A stretch of 64,000 nt of DNA from Moraxella porci DSM 25326 (GTDB taxonomy: Bacteria > Pseudomonadota > Gammaproteobacteria > Pseudomonadales > Moraxellaceae), in assembly GCF_002014855.1 (NCBI RefSeq), contig NZ_MUYV01000007.1, positions 1-64,000 of the forward strand, written 5' to 3'. Below the pieces are notes generated by a model. The model did not search any database, was not told the DNA's origin, and saw nothing but the letters and a program-made list of their open reading frames with translations. Every line of letters starts with the position of its first letter. Position 1 is the first letter of the stretch. Shown here piece by piece: positions 28,492 through 38,016 of this stretch. Made by a program: the position numbers and the translations under genes.

Positions 28492-29181
28492 TCAGCGATG
28501 ATCAACTTTGGCAGCCAGCATGTCACCTGCTTTTTGGCAGATCATCACGATCGCGACGATGATAATGGTGGAGATCCATTTGACATACACCATGTTGCGA
28601 TGCTCACCGTAGTTAATGGCCAAGCTACCCAGGCCGCCTGCACCGACGACGCCTGCCATCGCCGAATAGCCGATGAGCGACACCAAGGTCAGCGTCACGG
28701 CATTGATGAGAATTGGCAGGCTCTCAGGCAGATAGTATTTGCTCACCACTTGCCAATGCGTCGCCCCCATCGATTTGGCAGCTTCGGTCAGGCCAGTTGG
28801 CACTTCAAGCAAGGCATTGGCGGTTAAGCGTCCAAAGAACGGAATCGCCGCCGCACTCAATGGCACAATCGCCGCTGTCGTACCAAGCGTCGTCCCCACC
28901 AAAAAACGCGTCACTGGCATCAACACAATCAATAAAATAATAAATGGCACCGAGCGACCAACATTAATCAAAGCATCCAAGATGACAAAGATGCTGCGAT
29001 TTTCAAGGATACGACCTTTGTCCGTCAAAAACGCCAAGAAGCCAAGCGGCAGACCCACCAGTACAGCGATGGCAGTGGCAGTCAGCCCCATGTAAAGCGT
29101 CTCCCAAGTGGACTGGGCGACCATGCTCCACATCTTTGGGTGCATTTCGGTTGTAAAATCGATGAGTAATTTATCCCACAT
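28492..29181 (-). CDS. metI: methionine ABC transporter permease
   Basis: A 229-residue five-helix permease with the BPD-transport pattern [22 protein letters not shown], where EAA---G is the contact site for MetN. ATG at 29181 overlaps the end of metN by 11 bases. A TTG at 29196 is less likely. Family length is about 217 residues. Confidence 0.94.
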   Translation of the reverse strand: MWDKLLIDFTTEMHPKMWSMVAQSTWETLYMGLTATAIAVLVGLPLGFLAFLTDKGRILENRSIFVILDALINVGRSVPFIILLIVLMPVTRFLVGTTLGTTAAIVPLSAAAIPFFGRLTANALLEVPTGLTEAAKSMGATHWQVVSKYYLPESLPILINAVTLTLVSLIGYSAMAGVVGAGGLGSLAINYGEHRNMVYVKWISTIIIVAIVMICQKAGDMLAAKVDHR

Positions 29182-30241
29182 AGCCAAGTATCTCAATATT
29201 TACCCGATGGGTCTGTAAAAAATCAATCGCTTGAGTGATCGCAGCATCGTCGCCAGTCATCTGTGCGATTGTAAAGCCAAACTTCACACCACCAGCATAA
29301 TCCATCTGCGAAGTCAGGATGTTAAATTCCACGCCAAAGGCCTTTGAGGCTTGGGAGAAGAGCGGCTGATCGACCGACGCACCAGTAAATTCAAACTGAA
29401 TCACAGGCGACAATCCTGCCGCAGGCGATGACTGTAGGGCGCTCATGTAGCTGTCTGGCAGACCGATGTGAAAGGTTGAGCGGATGAACTCTTTGGCAAG
29501 CTCGGTTTGTGGATTGGCAAAAATCTCACTGACTGTGCCTTGTTCGATCAAGATACCGCGATCCATGACAGCGACCTTATCACAGATGCGCTTGACCACA
29601 TCCATCTCATGGGTGATGAGCAAGATGGTGATGCCAAGTGCTTGATTGATTTGTTTTAATAGCTTAAGAATCGACTGCGTGGTCGCAGGATCGAGTGCTG
29701 AGGTGGCTTCGTCGCATAGCAGCACTTTTGGATCAGATGCCAAGGCGCGAGCGATGGCGACGCGCTGCTTTTGACCGCCAGAGAGGCTGGCAGGATAGGC
29801 ATCTTTTTTGTCAGATAGGCCGACCAATGCCAATAGCTCCGTGACCTTTTGGGCGATGGCAGCTTTTGGCATGCCTGATAGCTCAAGCGGCAAAGCGACA
29901 TTATCAAAAGCAGTGCGAGAATGCAGTAAGTTAAAATGCTGAAAAATCATGCCGATTTTGCGGCGTTCAGCGATCAGCGCAGGTTCGGTCAATGCGGTCA
30001 GATCCGTGCCATCGATGATGACGCGACCCGTGGTTGGGCGCTCTAAGAGGTTTACGCAGCGGATCAAAGTGGATTTGCCAGCGCCAGAGGCACCGATGAT
30101 GCCGTAGATCTCCCCTTGATCAATGGTCAAATCTGTGGGCTGTACAGCGGTAAAATCATGGATTTTGCCATCTTTTTCGATGCGAAAAACTTTGCTTAAG
30201 TTTTGCAGCTCAATCATGGCAGTAGAAGACCGTGTGTTCAT
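29171..30241 (-). CDS. metN: methionine ABC transporter ATP-binding protein
   Basis: A 356-residue ATPase with Walker [10 protein letters not shown], signature [15 protein letters not shown], Walker [13 protein letters not shown] and, after residue 275, the ACT-like NIL domain that binds methionine and gives trans-inhibition ([17 protein letters not shown]). First gene of metN-metI-metQ. The ATG at 30241 gives eight extra residues compared with the usual MIELxNLSK start at 30217; neither has a strong ribosome site, so the start is open. Confidence 0.94.
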   Translation of the reverse strand: MNTRSSTAMIELQNLSKVFRIEKDGKIHDFTAVQPTDLTIDQGEIYGIIGASGAGKSTLIRCVNLLERPTTGRVIIDGTDLTALTEPALIAERRKIGMIFQHFNLLHSRTAFDNVALPLELSGMPKAAIAQKVTELLALVGLSDKKDAYPASLSGGQKQRVAIARALASDPKVLLCDEATSALDPATTQSILKLLKQINQALGITILLITHEMDVVKRICDKVAVMDRGILIEQGTVSEIFANPQTELAKEFIRSTFHIGLPDSYMSALQSSPAAGLSPVIQFEFTGASVDQPLFSQASKAFGVEFNILTSQMDYAGGVKFGFTIAQMTGDDAAITQAIDFLQTHRVNIEILGYVG

Positions 30242-30270
30242 GCTAAAGAATCAAAATAAAATAACTGATT

Positions 30271-30279
30271 ATTATAACA
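30271..30279 (-). promoter_or_regulatory. extended -10 upstream of metN
   Basis: On the minus strand the sequence reads TGTTATAAT, 29 bases before the 30241 start. No good -35 is seen, as expected for an extended -10 promoter. No MetJ repeat (AGACGTCT) or S-box structure was recognised. Confidence 0.55.
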
Positions 30280-30381
30280 TGAAAACGCGGCATGTGGGGC
30301 TTAATATGATTTTCTTGTTGTGATCAGAGTCAGTGATATGGATGACAGCTGATGCCACCTTAGCCAAGATGGATGTGCTGT

Positions 30382-31983
30382 TTATGACGACAATTTGGCT
30401 TTATCAGTCTCAGATGTCATCGATTTTGGTTTGAGTGGCAATACAACCAAGAATCGGGTGTGGCCTTGCCAAGTATCGGTACTGATCTTGCCTTGATGCG
30501 CTTCAACGATTTGTGAGACCAAGGACAAGCCAAGCCCCGAGCCTTTTTTCTCTTGTTTTAGGCGAACAAAGGGGCTAAAGATATCCTCTCGCTTATCTTC
30601 AGGGATGCCTTCACCTTGGTCAATAAAGGCCAATACAGCAAAGTTTGGCTGTGATTTGGCTTTGTCTTTGTCTTTATCTTTACGAGCAAAGCGCTTTAAA
30701 AACTCAGCAGGCAGACGACCACCAGCCTCGGCCGATTGGACTTCACGAATGTCGTTGCACAAAATATCACCGCTGACATCGAGTGCTTGTCGCTGCTCAA
30801 TCAGGGCAGATGGAATGATGGCAGCATCGCCAAGCGTTTGGGCGTAATACAGGTACACTTCAATCGGTGGCACGCCATGGATCATGGCATTGTTCAATAG
30901 ATTGCGCACCAGATGGGTTAATAGCTTGGGCTGTGCAAGCAGGCTGACAGGCTCGGCCAATAGCGTCGCTTCAGGATAGTGCTGACACTCTTGGCGCGTC
31001 AGCTCATACAGATCGACCTGCTCGGTGGCTTGCAGGGCATGACCTGCATCGAGGCGCGAGACCAATAAGATGCTCTCGACCAACTCATTGAGTCCGGTCA
31101 AATCTCGATTCACTGCCGCTGCGCGCTTGTCAAACTTTGCCTTGGTGTCATCATCTAGGCGAGCTGCGAGCATATCCATCATCTCGATCTGTAGGCGAAT
31201 GCGAGTAATTGGCGTGCGAAACTCATGCGATGCGTGCGCCAGTAGCAGGCTATTGGCGTTGATCAGTTGTTCGATTTTTTGGGCCGATTGGTTAAAGCCA
31301 TGCGCCAGTACCGCGATCTCATCGTTGCCATGCTCACTGACTCGTACGCTAAAATCACCCTCACCAAGACGGCTCATCTGACGGCTCATTTGGTTGATCC
31401 GCCAAGTGATGCTGTGCGAAATCCACCACAGCACCGCTGACATGATGGTAAATAATAAAATGGTACCCGAAAACAGGTTAAACCATGCCATCAATGGGCG
31501 CTCGGGGCTTGGAATGCGATTTTCATACCAAAGCGAGTAGCCAAGCGCGCTATCGACGATGGTATGTGGCGGTGCAGGGGAGAAAATTTGACTGATCCAA
31601 GGCGGCTCTGGCGCTAGGACATCGGGCAGGTTGGTGTTTTCGGTTTGTAATACCAAGCGGCCTTGAGGATCGTACAGGCCGATCTTGGCATTGAGGCTTT
31701 CATCAAAAATATCGAAGCTTTTTTTGATCACCACCAGTGAAAATCGCGCCTCAAGCAGATTGTTTTCGGCGGATAAAGCTTGAGCCTCTGCCAAAAATGG
31801 CTCAATTTGGGTCATAATTTGGCTGGCGATGGCACGAGTTCTGGCGTGGTCGGAGTTGTTATGCGCAAACTGTGACAGCACGACGAAGGCAATGGTAAAT
31901 GTCAACAGCGCCAAAAACACGCTAATGAACAAGCGTGATGAGATGGAGTGAAAACCGAATTTACCGTGATGAGGCGCGCGCAT
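30382..31983 (-). CDS. OmpR-type system sensor histidine kinase
   Basis: A 533-residue inner-membrane kinase: helix 1 near residues 18-40, a periplasmic sensor of about 130 residues, helix 2 near 170-190, HAMP, HisKA with LAHASHEFRTPITRIR, then a HATPase with NLLNNAMIHG, FIDQGEGIPEDKREDIF and GSGLGLSLVSQI. The N and G1 boxes are separated by an unusual insert of about 70 residues (DKDKDKAKSQPNF within it). It lies 92 bases after the response regulator gene in the same direction. The signal is unknown. Confidence 0.88.
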   Translation of the reverse strand: MRAPHHGKFGFHSISSRLFISVFLALLTFTIAFVVLSQFAHNNSDHARTRAIASQIMTQIEPFLAEAQALSAENNLLEARFSLVVIKKSFDIFDESLNAKIGLYDPQGRLVLQTENTNLPDVLAPEPPWISQIFSPAPPHTIVDSALGYSLWYENRIPSPERPLMAWFNLFSGTILLFTIMSAVLWWISHSITWRINQMSRQMSRLGEGDFSVRVSEHGNDEIAVLAHGFNQSAQKIEQLINANSLLLAHASHEFRTPITRIRLQIEMMDMLAARLDDDTKAKFDKRAAAVNRDLTGLNELVESILLVSRLDAGHALQATEQVDLYELTRQECQHYPEATLLAEPVSLLAQPKLLTHLVRNLLNNAMIHGVPPIEVYLYYAQTLGDAAIIPSALIEQRQALDVSGDILCNDIREVQSAEAGGRLPAEFLKRFARKDKDKDKAKSQPNFAVLAFIDQGEGIPEDKREDIFSPFVRLKQEKKGSGLGLSLVSQIVEAHQGKISTDTWQGHTRFLVVLPLKPKSMTSETDKAKLSS

Positions 31984-32075
31984 AAATCAAAAAATCTCAA
32001 TCAATCTGAAGAGCATACCAAAAAACACCAAAAACCATCAAACGCATGGCTCGATGGTTTTGGGTGAATTAGATC

Positions 32076-32798
32076 TTATACTTGGTCAGTGGCGAACTGA
32101 TAACCGACACCACGTACGGTGATGATGCGCTTTGGTTGACGCGGATTATCCTCGATCAAGGCGCGCAGACGCGAGATGTGGACATCGATGGCGCGATCGA
32201 TGTTCTCTGAGCTGTCGTCATTTGGCATGGCTTGCCAGAGCTGTTCGCGGTTTAATACTTTGCCTGCATGCGTGGCGAAGTAGTGCAATAACTGGAATTG
32301 ATGCGTGGTTAGGCGCACCGTTTTCTCGTCGATGGTGACTTCGTGGCTGTCTGGATAGACAGTCAGACGGCCAAAGGTCAGGCTACCAGAGTTGGTATCA
32401 GCTTGATTTGGGGTCTCATGGCGACGCAGTACCGCACGGATGCGAGCCAGCAGCTCTCGAGGTTCAAACGGCTTGGCGATGTAGTCATCAGCACCCATCT
32501 CAAGACCCAACACGCGATCGGTGGTGTCGCCTTTTGCCGTCAGCATGACGATGGGGACTTTGTTGATGAGGGTGTTTTTTGAGGCGCGGACTTTTTGGCA
32601 GACTTGCATGCCATCCATGTCAGGCAGCATCAGATCCAGTACGATCAGACTGATGTCGCGCTCTTTGGCCTCCAAAATATCCAAACCGCCTTGGGCAGTT
32701 GGTGCATGATGCACTTCATAATAGTTCATCGACAGATAGTCGCTGATCAGTTCGGCCAAATCTGGATCGTCTTCGATGAGTAGAATTTGTTTATTCAT
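32076..32798 (-). CDS. OmpR-family response regulator
   Basis: A 240-residue regulator. The receiver has the acidic pair EDDPD, phospho-acceptor Asp55 in LIVLDLMLPDMDG and the lysine in IAKPFEPREL. The C-terminal winged helix reads LTTHQFQLLHYFATHAGKVL and RAIDVHISRLRALIEDNP. It is the first gene of a two-gene operon with the kinase. Target genes cannot be told from the window. Confidence 0.92.
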   Translation of the reverse strand: MNKQILLIEDDPDLAELISDYLSMNYYEVHHAPTAQGGLDILEAKERDISLIVLDLMLPDMDGMQVCQKVRASKNTLINKVPIVMLTAKGDTTDRVLGLEMGADDYIAKPFEPRELLARIRAVLRRHETPNQADTNSGSLTFGRLTVYPDSHEVTIDEKTVRLTTHQFQLLHYFATHAGKVLNREQLWQAMPNDDSSENIDRAIDVHISRLRALIEDNPRQPKRIITVRGVGYQFATDQV

Positions 32799-33042
32799 AT
32801 CAATGCCTTTTTACCTTATTATCAAAATTACTGTACGCCAATGACAATCAGCGCTTAACTTATGTTTATCACTATTTCATATGAAAACTTAATAAGCATA
32901 TCTTGCCAAGTTTTCTTGCGCTTATCAAGCATTAAATTGTAGTTAAATTGCATAAATCAGGGCGCGATAAGCAAATTTTAGCAAACAATCTCAAAAATCT
33001 GTAACATTTATGCGGTGCTGTGACACACCTGTCATCAATACT

Positions 33043-34050
33043 TCATTTAAGATGAACTTCCTGATCGCGCGCCTCTTTGGGCAAGGGCTGGGTGACGACT
33101 AGGCTGTCCTCGGTGATGCCTTGTACCAAAAATTGCTGATTTTTTGGATAATATTCCAATAGCTTCACAGGTGATAGCGCCAGGCGATGGTTTTGTTTGA
33201 TAACCCAAATCTGGCCATCGATGGGCGATTCGGGCTTGTGCGGCGGCTTGGCAAAAGGCTCAAGATCAATCGCATTCATCTGTGCATCATATACCGCCAT
33301 TTTTGGCATCATCACGCCAACCTGAATCTGGCCATAATCAATGTGACCGACGACACTGCGACCCAAAAGATCGTTGGGGTCTTGGGCGGGTTCAAGTGGA
33401 ATCATCACATGCACATCGATCAGGCGATTGTCATTACTGGCGCTCACCACCTGACTGATCTGACCTGTGTGCGTGACGCCATCGACGCCAAAAGTCACGG
33501 CATCGCCCACCTTGATATAATCCATCAAGGTCGCTGACAGCCGACTGATGAATTTGAGCGCATTAAGATCTTGGATCTCGACCAGCGGTGTCTTTTTGGG
33601 ATAATGCGTGCCAGATACGGCATGCAGCTGGGTGATGGTGCCATCAAATTCTGCCGTCAGATGAAGCTCATCCGATTGATTGGCTGCATTGTCGGTCAGC
33701 ATATCAGGCGTGTAGCTGAGCAGCACATCACCTGCAGTCACCTCATCGCCAGCTTGGACAAAGACCTCATTGACTTGGGCGGCATCAATCAGATCCATCA
33801 CTGCGCTTTTGGCGGGTATGATGGTGCCATCAAAAGCAAAGCTTGGCTGATATTTTGACATTTTTACCGTCATGACGCTTTGTTTATCTAAGCTGATGCG
33901 CGTATTTGCACTGCCACCTTGAGGGTCGCTACAGCCACATATACAGACGATCAATGCTGTGATGATCGCTGCCAGCCATAGCTTGGGGTGAGCTTGTGAA
34001 GTGGGATGATGCGCTTGTTGATGGTAGTGGGTGACTGCGCCAGTTGGCAT
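33043..34050 (-). CDS. HlyD/AcrA-type periplasmic adaptor protein
   Basis: A 335-residue protein with a hydrophobic anchor ending in a lipobox-like ICGC near residue 40, an unusually long N-terminal lead. The rest reads as a membrane-fusion adaptor: a lipoyl half-motif (VNEVFVQAGDEVTAGDVLLSY), a second half (LTAEFDGTITQLHAVSGTHY), a beta-barrel domain (GDAVTFGVDGVTHTGQISQV) and a membrane-proximal end (VWVIK-like). The alpha-hairpin between the lipoyl halves is nearly absent. ATG at 34050 has GGAG. No transporter gene lies next to it; it follows the PP2C gene pair by 116 bases. Confidence 0.65.
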   Translation of the reverse strand: MPTGAVTHYHQQAHHPTSQAHPKLWLAAIITALIVCICGCSDPQGGSANTRISLDKQSVMTVKMSKYQPSFAFDGTIIPAKSAVMDLIDAAQVNEVFVQAGDEVTAGDVLLSYTPDMLTDNAANQSDELHLTAEFDGTITQLHAVSGTHYPKKTPLVEIQDLNALKFISRLSATLMDYIKVGDAVTFGVDGVTHTGQISQVVSASNDNRLIDVHVMIPLEPAQDPNDLLGRSVVGHIDYGQIQVGVMMPKMAVYDAQMNAIDLEPFAKPPHKPESPIDGQIWVIKQNHRLALSPVKLLEYYPKNQQFLVQGITEDSLVVTQPLPKEARDQEVHLK

Positions 34051-34166
34051 GATGAGCTCCTGTAGATCCATAAGCTATCTTAGCATGCTTTGGCTCTGGC
34101 GTATAGATAAGACAGTGATCTTTGATGGGTGAGCCATCGCCCAAGCTGCTTACTGAAGCTTTGGTA

Positions 34167-34745
34167 TCAATCGCGTGAATACAATACATCCACCACAGCT
34201 TCATCACCCATACTCTTGCCACTATCCAGCGAATAAAACAACAGCTCTGCCTCTTCACAAGCAGATAAAAATGTAATCTGCTCATTAAAGCCAAAATCAC
34301 CATTAAAAATGCAAAGCTGCCTAGATGATCTGATGCTTTTTGATTGATCGATGATCATGTCAATCCGCTGATCGCCCGTGCCGATGCATCTTTGATGATC
34401 AAATATGCAGCCTGACAATGCTGTGAGCAACTCAACCAGATCAATTCTCAAAAAACCGTTGGTGACGGCATTACAAATCAATTCAGCGACCAGTCTTGCA
34501 TCATCACAGCAGATCATCGAAAAGGCCTGTTCTGGCAGCTGTCTGTCATCGTCAGCATCCACCAGTGCCACCAGATGCACGCCATTTGCTTGTAGCTGAT
34601 TGATTTGATCACGATCACAGTGATTATCTGGATGATAAAAAGCCAAAACAATCGACTCATTCTCTGGCACTTTATCAAGCGGCATCAAGTGATCGGTGTG
34701 ATAAGTGGCACCACCAATACATAAGCATAATATTTCATTTAACAT
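34167..34745 (-). CDS. hypothetical protein with possible FtsZ/tubulin-like C-terminal half
   Basis: A 192-residue cytosolic-looking protein not firmly assigned. Residues 1-20 (ILCLCIGGATYHTDHL) could echo the first glycine loop of FtsZ. Residues 55-112 resemble the FtsZ stretch from the central strand through helix H7 and the T7 loop: GVHLVALVDADD, AFSMICCDDARL, then GFLRIDLVELLTALSG where FtsZ has INLDFADVRTVM. GTGDQR (122-127) and EQITFLSACEEAEL (155-168) fall where FtsZ has GxGxxxxR and LTLxEVNEAAE. The GTP-binding GGGTGTG loop is missing. It starts ten bases after the PP2C gene. The similarity is my own reading and could be chance. Confidence 0.6.
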   Translation of the reverse strand: MLNEILCLCIGGATYHTDHLMPLDKVPENESIVLAFYHPDNHCDRDQINQLQANGVHLVALVDADDDRQLPEQAFSMICCDDARLVAELICNAVTNGFLRIDLVELLTALSGCIFDHQRCIGTGDQRIDMIIDQSKSIRSSRQLCIFNGDFGFNEQITFLSACEEAELLFYSLDSGKSMGDEAVVDVLYSRD

Positions 34746-34754
34746 CTTTATCCC

Positions 34755-35504
34755 TTATTGAATGCATCGCACCAAAACAGCGCTGATATTATCAAGCTGC
34801 TGTGTTGGCTTGATTTGCTTGATTTGATCAATGCTGTCGATGAGCCATTGTTTTAGGCTGATTGCCTCATCCATCGGCAAAAACTGACCCTGCAATACTT
34901 CATAAAAACCATCACTGCACAGCAGCAGGCACTCGCCTGATTTTAGACTCAATGTCTGATGGCTTGCTAACTCAACTGCCGACATATCCGCCATGCGATC
35001 AACGACAAAATAACCCATCAATGCACCATAACAACTGGCATAGTCATCATTGCTCGCTGCGCCATCTGACTTAAGCTCATTGATAAAGCTGTGATCTTGG
35101 GTTAAGCACGCCCATGACGCGCCGTCATAATGATACGCCCGACTGTCACCAAGATGCTGAAGCACAATCTCATCACCCACCGTATAAGCGCACACCAAGG
35201 TGCTGCTCGCGCCATCATGCCGATCATCTGTCAGCGCTTGATTGAGCCGATGTTGCAACTCTACAAAATCCACTGCGCCTCTATCAGCGTACATCGCACT
35301 TGTCAGCTGTAACAAAGTCCGTGATGCCAGCGATGAATAAGGACTGGCAGATACACCATCAGCGACAGCGACACAAAACTGCTTGGCGTCATAACAGCGG
35401 CTAATCCGTCCTTGGTGCTGATAGATTTTAGGTGCGATCAGTACCGCATCCTGTTGGTGCGCCATACCGCCACGCCAGTTTACAGCTTGGATTTGATATG
35501 TCAT
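34755..35504 (-). CDS. PP2C-family serine/threonine protein phosphatase
   Basis: A 249-residue metal-dependent phosphatase. Motifs in order: WRGGMAHQQDAVLI (motif 1), VAVADGVSASPYSSLAS (motif 2), GASSTLVCAY, LQHLGDSRAYHYDG, LLLCSDGFYEVL and DNISAVLVRC, with the metal-binding aspartates kept. ATG at 35504 has GGAG; the frame is open to 35576 without support. It leads a three-gene run with the FtsZ-like candidate and the adaptor. No Ser/Thr kinase gene is in the window, so its substrate is unknown. Confidence 0.85.
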   Translation of the reverse strand: MTYQIQAVNWRGGMAHQQDAVLIAPKIYQHQGRISRCYDAKQFCVAVADGVSASPYSSLASRTLLQLTSAMYADRGAVDFVELQHRLNQALTDDRHDGASSTLVCAYTVGDEIVLQHLGDSRAYHYDGASWACLTQDHSFINELKSDGAASNDDYASCYGALMGYFVVDRMADMSAVELASHQTLSLKSGECLLLCSDGFYEVLQGQFLPMDEAISLKQWLIDSIDQIKQIKPTQQLDNISAVLVRCIQ

Positions 35505-35955
35505 CTTGACTCCAAAAGCTTGGTTGTGATGGCTATGATAACTTACTGATGCGTCAGACTGTGTCGCATTCTGCACACCCAGTGATATTTTCGTGATTTG
35601 TCACACGCCATCGCCAAGACCAAAATGACTTTTTTGGATCTGCTTTTGTAGATTATAATCACCTGCAAAATCATCCAGCTTCATCTGCATTGATGATCGT
35701 ATGTTGATTGAAAGGTCAAATTGGCGATGGGTGTTGGTGTGCCATCATTTTGGTGGGTTTATTGAGATTGGACTGGTCGTTTGGTGTGATGGCATATCAC
35801 AAGCGTCGGTCTAAGTCGCCAGATACAAAACCGCTACAGTTTGCCCAAGCAAGCTTTTGGATATATTTGATAAAATATCAAAAATTATTTATTAGAAATG
35901 ATATGAGTGACTTGGCCAAGCGCTTTGCTTGCTGCCAAAATGATGGGAAAGTTTT
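35505..35955. other. intergenic region PP2C / cytochrome b561
   Basis: A 451-base divergent region. An 83-codon open frame (35708-35959) runs through it but lacks a ribosome site and shows no family motif, so I leave it out. No RNA gene or long repeat was recognised. Confidence 0.4.
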
Positions 35956-36468
35956 ATGACACACACAGCAACTGCGACTGTACATAAATACAGCGTGGCA
36001 GCACGCGTTTTTCATTGGGTGGGTGCGCTGCTCATCTTGGCTGCATGGTTGATCATTGAGCAGGGTGATGACTTCATCAGCCTGCATAAATCGGTGGGCT
36101 TTAGCTTTTTGATTTGGACGGTACTGCGTATTTTAAACCGTCTTGTCAGCAAAACGCCGCCAGCACCTATGCCAAAATTACACAGCATTGCCTCGGCTGT
36201 GGTGCATTTTTTGTTATATGTCGTGATGCTTGCGATGCCATTGACCGCCTTTATGGCGTCGATGTACGGCGGCTATGGCGTCAATGTCTTTGGGCTGTTT
36301 CAGATCCCAGGCTTTGGCAGTGTGAATGATTCATTGGCAGGTACACTGATGGATTGGCATACTGGGCTGATTTGGCCGCTGCTGCTGGCTTTGATCGCAG
36401 CGCACATCATCGGCGCACTGTATCATCAGTTTATCCTAAAAGACAATCTGCTGGCTCGCATGCGCTAA
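35956..36468 (+). CDS. cytochrome b561 family protein
   Basis: A 170-residue four-helix di-heme membrane protein of the CybB type. Candidate heme ligands are the histidines in RVFHWVGA, SLHKSVGF, VVHFLLYV and AHIIGALYHQFI. Such proteins pass electrons between quinol and an acceptor such as superoxide. The end HQFILKDNLLARMR is characteristic. It is followed by a strong terminator. Confidence 0.88.
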   Translation: MTHTATATVHKYSVAARVFHWVGALLILAAWLIIEQGDDFISLHKSVGFSFLIWTVLRILNRLVSKTPPAPMPKLHSIASAVVHFLLYVVMLAMPLTAFMASMYGGYGVNVFGLFQIPGFGSVNDSLAGTLMDWHTGLIWPLLLALIAAHIIGALYHQFILKDNLLARMR

Positions 36469-36484
36469 GCTGCCCTAGGATTCG

Positions 36485-36510
36485 AACACCGCACTATGCG
36501 GTGTTTTTTT
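36485..36510 (+). terminator. cytochrome b561 gene terminator
   Basis: ACACCGCA/TGCGGTGT around a 3-base loop, followed by seven T. Confidence 0.85.
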
Positions 36511-36511
36511 A

Positions 36512-36540
36512 ATAAAAAAATCCGCCAAATCTGGCGGATT
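36512..36540 (-). terminator. prs terminator
   Basis: AATCCGCCA/TGGCGGATT with a 4-base loop. On the minus strand it is followed by a run of T. It lies 17 bases past the prs stop, back to back with the preceding terminator. Confidence 0.85.
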
Positions 36541-36557
36541 ATAGTATGACAGGGTCA

Positions 36558-37511
36558 TCAGACATCATATTCAAACATGGCGCTGATCGATTCTTCGTTA
36601 TTGATACGGCGCAGTGATTCGGCGATCATCGCAGCGATACTGACTTGGCGGATGTTGCCACAGGCCATCGCAGCTTCTGACAGCGGAATGGTGTCGGTGA
36701 CGACCAGCTCATCCAAGGCTGAATTTTTGATGGTTTCGATGGCTTTGCCCGACAGAACAGGGTGGGTGATGTAGCCGACGACACGGCGTGCACCATTGTC
36801 TTTTAGAGCTTGGGCGGCTTTACACAGCGTACCTGCAGTATCGACGATGTCATCGACGATGACGCAGTCGCGGCCAGAGACATCACCGATGATGTGCATC
36901 ACTTGTGATTCATTAGCACGGGCGCGGCGCTTGTCGATGATGGCCAGATCTGCTTCACCCAGCAGCTTGGCCATCGCACGAGCGCGAACGACACCGCCGA
37001 CATCTGGCGAGACAACCATCAGATTTTCATAATTTTGTTGCTTTAAGTCGCGCAGTAGCACAGGCGTGCCGTATAGGTTATCCACAGGCACATCAAAGAA
37101 GCCTTGGATCTGATCTGAATGCAGATCAACCATCATCACACGGTCAATACCTGCGATCGATAGCATATCTGCGACCACTTTTGCTGAGATTGGCACGCGT
37201 GCCGAGCGCGGGCGGCGGTCTTGGCGCGCATAGCCAAAGTAAGGGATGACCGCGGTGATACGGCCTGCACTCGAACGACGCAATGCATCGGCAAGCAGGA
37301 CGATTTCCATCAAATTGTCATTGGTGGGTGCGCAGGTCGGCTGTAGGATAAAGACATCTTTACCGCGGACATTTTCTTTGATCTCGACGGCGATTTCGCC
37401 ATCAGAAAAACGGTTGATGTCAGCCTTACCCAGAGGAATGTGCAGATTATCAGCGACAGTTTGGGCAAGTTGAGGGTTGGCACTACCTGAAAAGACAGCC
37501 ATATATGACAT
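36558..37511 (-). CDS. prs: ribose-phosphate pyrophosphokinase
   Basis: A 317-residue enzyme that makes PRPP from ribose 5-phosphate and ATP for nucleotide, histidine and NAD synthesis. Motifs are [27 protein letters not shown] (ATP), [13 protein letters not shown] and the PRPP loop [14 protein letters not shown]. The gene lies downstream of ispE and tRNA-Gln in the same direction, but a tRNA terminator stands between, so it probably has its own promoter in 37512-37650. Confidence 0.97.
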   Translation of the reverse strand: MSYMAVFSGSANPQLAQTVADNLHIPLGKADINRFSDGEIAVEIKENVRGKDVFILQPTCAPTNDNLMEIVLLADALRRSSAGRITAVIPYFGYARQDRRPRSARVPISAKVVADMLSIAGIDRVMMVDLHSDQIQGFFDVPVDNLYGTPVLLRDLKQQNYENLMVVSPDVGGVVRARAMAKLLGEADLAIIDKRRARANESQVMHIIGDVSGRDCVIVDDIVDTAGTLCKAAQALKDNGARRVVGYITHPVLSGKAIETIKNSALDELVVTDTIPLSEAAMACGNIRQVSIAAMIAESLRRINNEESISAMFEYDV

Positions 37512-37650
37512 GGGAAAAATCCTATAAAAGCAAATCGAAAAGGGCTTTGGGCGTATGAGGCCGATTAAGGGTATATTTTAGCATTTTTGGATGTGATTTT
37601 GCAGGGGGTGCGATAAGTTTTTTGTAAACTTGCAGGGCGGTGGAAAAAAC

Positions 37651-37690
37651 CACAAAAAAATCAAGCCAATCACGAATGACTGGCTTGATC
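37651..37690 (-). terminator. terminator of the tRNA-Gln pair
   Basis: On the minus strand ATCAAGCCA/TGGCTTGAT form a 9-bp stem with a 12-base loop followed by seven T. It lies six bases after the CCA end of the second tRNA. Confidence 0.8.
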
Positions 37691-37695
37691 GGATT

Positions 37696-37770
37696 TGGCA
37701 GAGGTAGCTGGACTCGAACCAACGAATGTCAGGATCAAAACCTGATGCCTTACCAACTTGGCGATACCCC
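37696..37770 (-). tRNA. tRNA-Gln (anticodon TTG), copy 2
   Basis: A 75-base cloverleaf with encoded CCA. The acceptor stem pairs GGGGTAT with its complement ending before GCCA; the anticodon stem TCAGG/CCTGA encloses loop TTTTGAT with anticodon TTG; the T arm carries GGTTCGAGTCC. It is identical to the copy 72 bases upstream. Confidence 0.97.
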
Positions 37771-37842
37771 TAGATGCAAATTTTTTAAAAGATTTGCAAA
37801 CTTTGTTTTAAAGTCAATCTGTGCGATTTACTTTAAAAAAAT

Positions 37843-37917
37843 TGGCAGAGGTAGCTGGACTCGAACCAACGAATGTCAGGATCAAAACCTGATGCCTTAC
37901 CAACTTGGCGATACCCC
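37843..37917 (-). tRNA. tRNA-Gln (anticodon TTG), copy 1
   Basis: A 75-base tRNA identical to the next copy, with encoded CCA and anticodon TTG, transcribed first. Its position between ispE and prs matches the tRNA-Gln seen there in Pseudomonas, so the locus is old and the doubling may be more recent. Confidence 0.97.
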
Positions 37918-38016
37918 TGTATAGGGCAAAAATTATACCAAATTTTTTGGATAATACAAGTAAATTTTATGATTTTTGGATAAAATTTTATAAACCATTG
38001 AAAAATATAGCATTAT

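Noticed and set aside
35708..35959. 83-codon open frame between the PP2C gene and cytochrome b561
   Set aside because: No ribosome site, no recognisable motif, overlaps the cytochrome b561 start region and has an ordinary shadow-frame composition.
37640..37924. 94-codon open frame across the tRNA-Gln pair with a repeated peptide
   Set aside because: The repeat is simply the antisense of the two identical tRNA genes; not a protein.
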